Of a stretch of DNA of 8,387 nt, positions 1 through 4,659 are shown piece after piece. The notes below the pieces were generated by a model. It was not told the DNA's origin. It made no database searches and was given only the letters and a program-made list of their open reading frames with translations. Both the position numbers and the translations under genes were made by a program. Source of the DNA: Candidatus Saccharimonadota bacterium (GTDB lineage: Bacteria; Patescibacteriota; Saccharimonadia; Saccharimonadales; Saccharimonadaceae); contig CAJPPG010000026.1 in the NCBI GenBank assembly GCA_905372495.1, positions 1 through 8,387 of the forward strand, in the 5' to 3' direction. The stretch's first letter is position 1, and each line of letters opens with the position of its first letter.

Positions 1-13
1 TTTATAAGAACAG

Positions 14-41
14 TTGACTTTATTAATTTATATGTTATAGT
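14..41 (+). promoter_or_regulatory. Strong sigma70-type promoter with extended -10
   Basis: TTGACT (14-19) is separated by 16 bases from TATAGT (36-41), and a TG one base upstream of the -10 (33-34) makes it an extended -10. It is the only promoter in the window with both a good -35 and a good -10 box. The predicted start is near base 48, just before the first strand of the candidate RNA helix at 50-63. Inference: it drives an abundant non-coding RNA and/or the small gene at 276. Confidence 0.6.
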
Positions 42-47
42 TGATAA

Positions 48-243
48 GCAACGTTGTGATAACAGTCGCTGCGGGGTTTGTTTTGACCAGTTTCAGGGTA
101 AATCTTGCGAAGAATCTTACCCAAGAAAGGTGGTGAGAGTCCTTTAAATCTTTGGAAAACACGAGAAGCTATGGCCATCCAAAAAATCGTTATAGTAGAA
201 CACAAGTGTTAATTTTTAATATATAAATAAGCCATAGTTTCTC
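48..243 (+). ncRNA. Candidate structured RNA of unknown family
   Basis: No convincing protein gene fits here, but the transcript from the promoter at 14-41 would fold extensively. Bases 50-63 pair along their whole length with 189-193, 201-203 and 205-210 (bulges 194-200 and 204, two G-U pairs). Bases 79-84 pair with 156-161. Bases 86-131 form a long hairpin: ACC/GGT, TTTC/GAAA, GGGTAA/TTACCC, then TCTT/AAGA around a GCG loop. In addition 163-175 is complementary to 231-243 over 13 bp with one G-U. This helix crosses the 50-63/189-210 helix, so the two form a pseudoknot or alternate. I searched by eye for hallmarks of tmRNA, RNase P RNA, SRP RNA and common riboswitches and found none. A 6S-like rod or a leader controlling the gene at 276 are both possible. 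The 3' end is uncertain: a weak hairpin plus T-run lies at 199-217, and otherwise transcription could run to the terminator at 512-539. Confidence 0.45.
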
Positions 244-275
244 AAAGCTTCCATACAGAAAGGGGGTGAATATGT

Positions 276-455
276 ATGGGATGGATGATTACCGATAAGG
301 TAACAGGGCATTCATATGATACCGATCGCGACGGCTACGAGTCAGTTGCGGAGGCACTCTATGAGCACCCAGAGCGTTTTACAGACGCAACCACCGAGGA
401 AAAGCGTCAGATTAAAGACGGCGCTGAAATCCTTGGTTGGAGGCCGCGTTACTAG
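276..455 (+). CDS. Small acidic protein of unknown function (59 aa)
   Basis: I do not recognise this protein. The reading frame is open from ATG 276 to TAG 453-455. An exceptionally strong Shine-Dalgarno, AAAGGGGGTGA (259-269), lies 6 bases upstream, which favours ATG 276 over the in-frame ATG at 285. The product is hydrophilic and rich in Asp, Glu, Thr and Tyr, with an Asp-rich segment near residues 14-21 (YDTDRDGY) and an aromatic/basic end (ILGWRPRY). There is no signal peptide or membrane segment, and it is probably cytosolic. The codons are visibly more GC-rich than those of the later genes, which could mean high expression or a different origin. It sits between the candidate structured RNA (ending by 243) and the terminator at 512-539, so it may be the regulated gene of that leader. 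The overlapping frame 316-546 is longer but low-complexity, basic and runs through the terminator, so I prefer this one. Confidence 0.6.
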   Translation: MGWMITDKVTGHSYDTDRDGYESVAEALYEHPERFTDATTEEKRQIKDGAEILGWRPRY

Positions 456-466
456 CGCAAAAATTT

Positions 467-482
467 CCCTCCATAAGGAGGG
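467..482 (+). other. Hairpin enclosing a perfect Shine-Dalgarno sequence
   Basis: CCCTCC (467-472) pairs with GGAGGG (477-482) around an ATAA loop. The 3' arm is part of TAAGGAGG (474-481), a perfect complement of the 16S rRNA 3' end. An ATG follows at 486, opening a 26-codon frame that ends at TAA 564-566. It could be a ribosome site masked by an anti-SD, a leader-peptide start, or the first of two tandem terminator hairpins (TTTTTT lies at 491-496, 8 bases after the stem). The structure is clear; its function is not. Confidence 0.45.
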
Positions 483-511
483 GCCATGTGTTTTTTCCAA
501 AATCTTCTCTC

Positions 512-539
512 GGGGAGCCAATCGGCTCCCCTCTTTTTT
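512..539 (+). terminator. Rho-independent terminator
   Basis: A perfect 8-bp stem GGGGAGCC (512-519) / GGCTCCCC (524-531) with an AATC loop is followed by TCTTTTTT. It ends the transcript carrying the small gene at 276-455, and probably the RNA upstream of it. Confidence 0.92.
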
Positions 540-556
540 ATTTTAAACATATCTAC

Positions 557-567
557 TATAATATAAT
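557..567 (+). promoter_or_regulatory. Possible -10 element(s) for the gene at 704
   Basis: Two overlapping TATAAT boxes (557-562 and 562-567) lie just after the terminator. The upstream box would start transcription near 569, immediately before the first hairpin of the leader (572-595). No -35 or TG extension is visible, so support is moderate and rests on position. Confidence 0.4.
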
Positions 568-568
568 T

Positions 569-703
569 ATCTTGTCATACTTCGGTCACTGACAATGAAA
601 AAATTGAAAAAGCTTTAAGTATCGTCATTTATACTTTTAGCCAGGAGCCAATAAATCAGGCTCGCATAAATGACTCCATTTTTAATAAATCAAGGAGTTA
701 CTT
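569..703 (+). promoter_or_regulatory. Structured 5' leader that may mask the ribosome binding site
   Basis: Four local hairpins line up with no coding sequence between them. (1) TTGTCA 572-577 / TGACAA 590-595, containing a C(UUCG)G-type tetraloop at 580-585. (2) AAGTAT 617-622 / ATACTT 631-636, extended by GCT 612-614 / AGC 639-641 across a 2x2 internal loop. (3) GAGCC 645-649 / GGCTC 659-663. (4) TGACTCC 671-677 / GGAGTTA 694-700, which contains the Shine-Dalgarno AAGGAG (692-697) of the gene starting at 704. The 9-mer AATAAATCA occurs exactly twice, as the loop of hairpin 3 (650-658) and in the loop of hairpin 4 (684-692). The GGAG of 644-647 could compete for CTCC 674-677. This suggests control of translation; no known riboswitch class is recognised. 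The dyad at 572-595 could instead be a protein operator. Confidence 0.45.
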
Positions 704-958
704 ATGAAAAATAATATTAACAATAATCAAGAACGCGTCGAAGTTATGGCTCTCTTTGGGTACGAAATGACCCCTTGTCAGCCATTAAATTTCAAAAAAC
801 GTAGTGGGGAAGAGTTTGAAGTTACTGAACTCCTCCAAACCCACATTCGTTTTATTGGCAACACCGCCATCCACATCTTTGACGTTATCGCAGGACAAAG
901 CAACTATCAGCTATCCTTCAATGCCACCGACCTTTCCTGGCATCTACGTCTTGCGTAA
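704..958 (+). CDS. Small conserved-looking protein of unknown function (84 aa)
   Basis: I cannot name this gene. It starts at ATG 704 with a good Shine-Dalgarno AAGGAG (692-697), 6 bases upstream. An in-frame ATG at 746 (residue 15) is a weaker alternative that would remove an Asn-rich N-terminus (residues 1-14). The body is a compact mix of alternating hydrophobic residues. Residues 29-42 (LNFKKRSGEEFEVT) and 56-84 (ending NATDLSWHLRLA) look like beta-strands of a small barrel. The layout, with a 'GxxYxV' strand and a C-terminal 'yxLxFnxxxxxWxL' strand, resembles small DUF6504-type proteins, but that is an impression and not an identification. It has no signal or membrane segment. It is monocistronic, with its own structured leader upstream and a strong terminator 6 bases after the stop, which suggests independent regulation. 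Confidence 0.8.
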   Translation: MKNNINNNQERVEVMALFGYEMTPCQPLNFKKRSGEEFEVTELLQTHIRFIGNTAIHIFDVIAGQSNYQLSFNATDLSWHLRLA

Positions 959-964
959 GTTCAG

Positions 965-988
965 AAAGAGACCGTCGGTCTCTTTTTT
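965..988 (+). terminator. Rho-independent terminator, possibly bidirectional
   Basis: AAAGAGACC (965-973) pairs with GGTCTCTTT (977-985) around a GTC loop, and the T-run continues to 988. It ends the 704-958 gene. The minus-strand operon ends at 1038 facing it. Read from that side the same stem is followed only by TTTCTG, so it may be a weaker terminator for the convergent operon. Confidence 0.9.
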
Positions 989-1037
989 GACGGATAAAAT
1001 AAATCTTGATCCCCCTACTCGCCACTTGGCTAATTAC

Positions 1038-2033
1038 TTAAGATGTAGTCTTCAGAAATTCATCGACTACTAGTCTAAGCTCATCCGTACTTTTACAATC
1101 CATCAACTTTACCCGCAAATCAGAAGCTCCATCAAATGAATTAATATATACCTTGAACATTCGTTTTAAAGGCTCAAAAGGATAACGCGATCCCGCCGCC
1201 TCCAACTCTTTTTTTCTAGCATCAAAACAATCTAGATGATATTTAAATAAATTCATTAAATCAAGCACACTTATATCACCACCTTGTGATATCAGCCTAC
1301 GATTAGTAAAACAATACGGGTTTGAAAATACACCACGCCCAATCATAAAACCATCGACTTCTGGGTATTTTTCTCTTAATTCTTGTACGTGCTCGTAATT
1401 TAAAATATCACCATTAATAGTTAATCTCGTCGCTGGGGCAATTTCATCACGCAATTTCAAAATTTCCGGAATCAAATCAAAATGCGCCGGCACTTTAGAC
1501 ATTTCTTTTCGTGTTCGCAAATGAATCGTTAAGTTTGCAACTTGTTGTTTTAAAACAATTGGCAACCAATCCTTGTATTCATCGACATAAGTAAAACCCA
1601 GTCTAGTTTTCACCGACACCGGTAAGTTTGTATTCTTTTTAGCTTCGTTAATACAATCAATCGCAAGTTCCGGCGTCCTAATCATTGCTGCTCCACCTCC
1701 AGCCTTATTTACATGTCGATCCGGACAGCCCATATTAATATCTAACCCTTGAAAACCCAGCCCCTCTAGCTCACGCGCAATTAGAGCGAAGTGTTCTGGA
1801 ATTTTACCCCAAATCTGCGCAATAATCGGAGTATCCGCCTCGCAGACCGTCAGACGTTCAAGAGCGTCATGTCGGCCCTTCAGAGACGCATATGATGTGA
1901 CATTCGTAAACTCAGTGTAGAACAGGTTCGGTCGTCCAGCTCGCTCAATCACTTGTCGAAACACCACATCCGTTACCCCTTCCATGGGAGCTAAAATTGT
2001 AAAACCTTTAGGTAGATTCTGCCAAATATTCAT
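1038..2033 (-). CDS. tRNA-dihydrouridine synthase (Dus family)
   Basis: An FMN- and NADPH-dependent enzyme that reduces uridine to dihydrouridine in tRNA. Its 331 aa is normal for the family. Visible motifs: the FMN-site start APMEGVTD (15-22); GLDINMGCP (96-104) with catalytic Cys103; AGGGAAMI (111-118); VSVKTRLGF (139-147) with Lys142; His171 in LTIHLRTR; NGDI (207-210); and the phosphate-binding IGRGVFSNP (231-239). The C-terminal third (about 245-331) is the helical tRNA-binding domain. The paralogue class (DusA/B/C) cannot be fixed from sequence alone. The start at 2033 lies one base after the stop of the upstream glycosyltransferase gene, and the ribosome site GGAAGAA lies inside that gene's last codons. 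Translation is therefore probably coupled. Stop TAA at 1038-1040. Confidence 0.95.
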   Translation of the reverse strand: MNIWQNLPKGFTILAPMEGVTDVVFRQVIERAGRPNLFYTEFTNVTSYASLKGRHDALERLTVCEADTPIIAQIWGKIPEHFALIARELEGLGFQGLDINMGCPDRHVNKAGGGAAMIRTPELAIDCINEAKKNTNLPVSVKTRLGFTYVDEYKDWLPIVLKQQVANLTIHLRTRKEMSKVPAHFDLIPEILKLRDEIAPATRLTINGDILNYEHVQELREKYPEVDGFMIGRGVFSNPYCFTNRRLISQGGDISVLDLMNLFKYHLDCFDARKKELEAAGSRYPFEPLKRMFKVYINSFDGASDLRVKLMDCKSTDELRLVVDEFLKTTS

Positions 2034-2034
2034 T

Positions 2035-3321
2035 TTATTCTTCCGTATTTTTTAAGATAATCGCTTGTTCATAAATTTCTTCGAAACGTGCAATAGTTCG
2101 TTTCAAATCATGACGTTTTGCAATCTCGATTGAGGCTAACTTATACTTCTTTAAACGTTCTGGCTCTAGCAAGATTCGTTTCATCGCGTGAGCAATTCCT
2201 GTAATATCTCCCGGACGACAAAGTTCACCGTTCTTTCGATTTTGGCATAGTTCCGATACCGCCCCAGCATCAACCGCCACAAGAGGCAACCCTACTGCTG
2301 CCGCTTCTATCAGAACAATACCTTGCGTTTCAGTCTCTGATGCCGTTACAAACATTAAGCCAGCTCGATAGATCTCTATCAACTCTGGTGGCATAATTTT
2401 ACCCAAGAACTTCACCTGCCCCTCAATTCCCAGTTCTTTTGCTAGAGTTTTCAGGTTCGCAAGGTCAATCCCGTCCCCCACGATAATCAGCTCCAAATCA
2501 TTAGTCTCAACCTTCGGCAACATTAATAACTTCTTAAAGGCCTCAAGTACTACACTAATACTTTTTTCTGGGTCGACTCGTCCTATATATAAAATTTTTT
2601 TAGTTTTTGATGTCAGTCCATACTTTTTTAAAATCTTTGTATCCGGGTTTTTTGGATAAAACTCCGTTAAATCCACCCCATTTGATAAAGCCTCGACTGT
2701 TACTTTAAAATGTTTACGATTTTTAGGAATTAAATCACCTATCGCCATTTCAGTTGGCATGGTTGCATATTCTGCATGTTTCAAAAAACTCGACATATAC
2801 GCGCGCAGCATTGCATTAGACGCTTTTTTAATTAATTTCGGTTTTAATATTTTAAACTGATCCGTCACATTATCTGGATAAGCATGCCCCGTCGAAACTA
2901 GTGGCACCTTATATTTTTTTGCGTACCACATCACAGCAAGTGCAATCGTTTCTGCCGTCTGCAAATGAATTACATCCGGTTGAAAATCTTTTAATACTTT
3001 TTTTATTTCTCCTACCGGATTTACCGACCACCAAATACCGTGACGATAAGCCAGTCTTGGCATCTGAATACCGAGAAAATCTCGCTTCTCGGGCACCTTA
3101 TTAATTTGATCCGGATAAAAAGGGAAGCGTAGGGAAGTTAAAAATGCTGTTTTTACACCGTTTTCTGCATCCGTTTCAATATGAAATTTTCCATTAAAAC
3201 TTGGCGAAAGCACCAATACCTCGTGCCCAGCCTTAGCTAAGCCATTTGCAAGATTATGCGCAAAAACCGCCACCCCATTCGTCATCGGGTAGTAAATATC
3301 TGAAGCAATTACAATTTTCAT
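2035..3321 (-). CDS. GT4-family glycosyltransferase (GT-B fold)
   Basis: A retaining, nucleotide-sugar-dependent glycosyltransferase of 428 aa. The N-terminal acceptor domain begins with a typical signature, YYPMTNGVAVFAHNLANGL (10-28), then GHEVLVLSPS (32-41). DVIHLQT (116-122) and STGHAYPD (143-150) follow. The C-terminal donor domain has YIGRVDPEKS (245-254), VGDG (281-284) and the E-x7-E motif Glu331/Glu339 in SETETQGIVLIEA, followed by GLPLVAVDAGAVSEL (344-358). The layout is closest in my judgement to diacylglycerol glucosyl-/mannosyltransferases that make membrane glycolipids, but the acceptor cannot be read from sequence. There is no signal peptide; it is likely a peripheral membrane protein. 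It is the first gene of an operon with the Dus gene. Its promoter TGaTATAAT (3329-3337 on this strand) puts the start of transcription about at the ATG, so the mRNA is probably leaderless or nearly so. Confidence 0.92.
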   Translation of the reverse strand: MKIVIASDIYYPMTNGVAVFAHNLANGLAKAGHEVLVLSPSFNGKFHIETDAENGVKTAFLTSLRFPFYPDQINKVPEKRDFLGIQMPRLAYRHGIWWSVNPVGEIKKVLKDFQPDVIHLQTAETIALAVMWYAKKYKVPLVSTGHAYPDNVTDQFKILKPKLIKKASNAMLRAYMSSFLKHAEYATMPTEMAIGDLIPKNRKHFKVTVEALSNGVDLTEFYPKNPDTKILKKYGLTSKTKKILYIGRVDPEKSISVVLEAFKKLLMLPKVETNDLELIIVGDGIDLANLKTLAKELGIEGQVKFLGKIMPPELIEIYRAGLMFVTASETETQGIVLIEAAAVGLPLVAVDAGAVSELCQNRKNGELCRPGDITGIAHAMKRILLEPERLKKYKLASIEIAKRHDLKRTIARFEEIYEQAIILKNTEE

Positions 3322-3328
3322 TTCTTCT

Positions 3329-3337
3329 ATTATATCA
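3329..3337 (-). promoter_or_regulatory. Extended -10 promoter for the glycosyltransferase-dus operon
   Basis: Read on the minus strand this is TG-A-TATAAT, with 7 bases between the -10 and the A of the ATG at 3321. No -35 is visible. It is half of a divergent promoter pair with the smpB promoter, the two -10 boxes being 33 bases apart. Confidence 0.6.
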
Positions 3338-3364
3338 AATTCAATAAAATCCCACCTTCACTTC

Positions 3365-3373
3365 TGTTATAAT
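3365..3373 (+). promoter_or_regulatory. Extended -10 promoter for smpB operon (leaderless)
   Basis: TG-T-TATAAT ends 6 bases before the smpB ATG at 3380, so transcription should start at or within a base or two of the start codon. No Shine-Dalgarno is present between promoter and ATG, as expected for a leaderless mRNA. Confidence 0.65.
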
Positions 3374-3379
3374 ACCGAT

Positions 3380-3802
3380 ATGAAGAAAACTAAAAAAGTT
3401 CCGAGCCAAGTTTCCGTCAATCGACGCGCAAGTTTCGACTACCATCTTGGTGATAAGCTTATTTGTGGTATGGCCCTTTCCGGCCCTGAAGTTCGCCTCA
3501 TTCGCGATCACCATCTCCAGCTCAAGGGCTCTTTTATCACCTTAAGAAATGATGAACTTTGGTTAAACAATCTTACTATTGGCGCCGAAACCGCCAGAAA
3601 TATTAAACTTCTTGCCACTAAAAAACAGATCCTCTCTCTTCAAAAATCAAAACTTCTTGGTAATACTATTGTTCCTACCAAACTTTTTGGCGATTCCCGT
3701 CACATTAAACTTGAAATCGCCCTTGCTTCTGGTAAGAAAAAATACGACAAACGACTCAGTATTAAACATCGCGATCTCGACCGAGAGCGCCAAAAATATT
3801 AG
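3380..3802 (+). CDS. smpB: SsrA-binding protein SmpB
   Basis: Partner of tmRNA in trans-translation, which frees ribosomes stalled on broken mRNA. At 140 aa it is shorter than the usual 150-165. Family landmarks: NRRASFDYHLGDKL (14-27), corresponding to the conserved N+KAxxDY start; SGPEVRLIR (34-42) in place of GxEVKSLR; LKG then a WLNN strand (48-64); KLLATKKQILSL (76-87), corresponding to RKLLLHKxEI; GNTIVPTKLF (94-103); and GKKKYDKR (118-125). After DKR (123-125) only 15 residues remain, so the C-terminal tail that reads the empty mRNA channel looks short. The mRNA appears leaderless: the -10 box lies 6 bases before the ATG. It is first in a plus-strand run, and its TAG stop (3800-3802) overlaps the AGGA ribosome site of the next gene. 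No tmRNA gene was found in this window. Confidence 0.93.
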   Translation: MKKTKKVPSQVSVNRRASFDYHLGDKLICGMALSGPEVRLIRDHHLQLKGSFITLRNDELWLNNLTIGAETARNIKLLATKKQILSLQKSKLLGNTIVPTKLFGDSRHIKLEIALASGKKKYDKRLSIKHRDLDRERQKY

Positions 3803-3811
3803 GATAATCAT

Positions 3812-4648
3812 ATGCAATATTCTCTCTATTCTTGGAACGTTAACGGCATCAGAGCCGTCCTTAAAAAAGGCGTACTTCAAGATTTACTCCAATCTAAAAA
3901 TCCCGACTTCCTCTGTCTACAAGAAACTAAGGCAAAAAAAGATCAAGTCGAAGTTGATTTTCCAGATTATCAAGAAATCTGGAACTCAGCGAATCGTGCT
4001 GGCTATTCTGGCACCGCAATCTTTGCCAAAAATCATCACCCCCTTCAAGGTACTGAACTAAACTTAGAACATTTCCTAGCCGCTCAAACTGATCCAGAAA
4101 TTACCAAAATTATTAATCAACTTCATCAGGATCAATATGGCGCTCCCTTAAGCGAAGGTCGTATTACCACTGTAGAAACACCTCATTTTTACCTAGTTAC
4201 CGTTTATACACCAAATTCTAAGAATGATCTCTCGAGACTAAGCCTTCGTCATGATCTTTGGGATCCTCTTTTTCTTCACTATATCAAGTATCTTGAACAG
4301 ACTAAGCCTGTAGTCTTTTGCGGCGACCTTAATGTTTCACATCATGAAATTGACCTTGCAAGGCCAAAACAAAATACTAAAAATGCTGGCTTCACTAAAG
4401 AGGAACGAGAAGGTATTGAAAATTATGTCAAAAACCACCTCCTCGATACTTTCCGCATTCTTCATCCCGAAACTATTAAATATTCATGGTGGTCGCACTG
4501 GGGTCATGCCCGTGAAAATAATGTGGGGTGGAGAATTGACTATTTCTTCATCTCTGAAGCATTAAAAGAACATCTTTTAAATGCAGAAATTCACGACCAG
4601 ATTCTTGGTTCTGATCACTGCCCCATTTCAATTACACTTCAATTTTAA
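3812..4648 (+). CDS. Exonuclease III / AP endonuclease (ExoA-APE1 type)
   Basis: A Mg2+-dependent enzyme of the exonuclease-endonuclease-phosphatase family that cuts DNA 5' of abasic sites and trims 3' ends in base-excision repair; cytosolic. Active-site residues are all visible: WNVNGIRA (8-15; Asn9, Asn11), LCLQETK (34-40; Glu38), YSGTAIF (65-71), SEGRI (114-118), VYTPN (131-135; Tyr132), GDLNVSH (171-177; Asp172, Asn174), NAGFTKEER (191-199), RIDYFF (241-246; Asp243) and GSDHCPI (266-272; Asp268/His269). At 278 aa it exceeds the usual 250-260 because of an extra segment of very roughly 30 residues (about 76-113) between GTAIF and EGRI. Ribosome site AGGA (3801-3804) lies 7 bases before the ATG and overlaps the smpB stop. 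The 9-base gap to smpB indicates co-transcription. The symbol could be xth or exoA; I leave it open. Confidence 0.95.
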   Translation: MQYSLYSWNVNGIRAVLKKGVLQDLLQSKNPDFLCLQETKAKKDQVEVDFPDYQEIWNSANRAGYSGTAIFAKNHHPLQGTELNLEHFLAAQTDPEITKIINQLHQDQYGAPLSEGRITTVETPHFYLVTVYTPNSKNDLSRLSLRHDLWDPLFLHYIKYLEQTKPVVFCGDLNVSHHEIDLARPKQNTKNAGFTKEEREGIENYVKNHLLDTFRILHPETIKYSWWSHWGHARENNVGWRIDYFFISEALKEHLLNAEIHDQILGSDHCPISITLQF

Positions 4649-4659
4649 GAAAGGATATT

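Noticed and set aside
1..147. Open plus-strand frame from the left edge (Cys-containing, 48 codons, stop TAA 145-147), as the tail of an upstream gene.
   Set aside because: It has no internal ATG and is short enough to be open by chance. It also overlaps a near-consensus promoter and the strands of strong RNA helices, so the RNA reading is better supported. A gene tail cannot be fully excluded.
35..178. Minus-strand 47-codon frame starting at ATG 178.
   Set aside because: It lacks a ribosome site, and the stretch is the exact antisense of the structured RNA, whose complementary arms produce frames on both strands.
48..540. tmRNA gene near smpB.
   Set aside because: Pseudoknot-like pairing and smpB in the same window prompted the check. 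I found no TTCRANYC T-loop, no tRNA-like acceptor end and no Ala-start, LAA/VAA-type tag frame.
316..546. 76-codon plus-strand frame overlapping the small gene.
   Set aside because: It has no ribosome site, is Ser/Thr/Arg-rich with a low-complexity look, and is translated through the terminator stem. The 276-455 frame has the strong Shine-Dalgarno and protein-like composition.
572..700. Known riboswitch class in the leader of the 704 gene.
   Set aside because: I could not match conserved cores of preQ1, c-di-GMP, fluoride, guanidine, SAM or THF riboswitches by eye, so it is left unclassified.
804..1073. 89-codon plus-strand frame running past the 704-958 gene.
   Set aside because: It is out of frame with a well-supported gene and reads through the terminator at 965-988 into the end of the Dus gene.
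3579..4061. 160-codon plus-strand frame bridging smpB and the exonuclease gene.
   Set aside because: It is in the wrong frame for both genes, which each show clear family motifs; a shadow frame.
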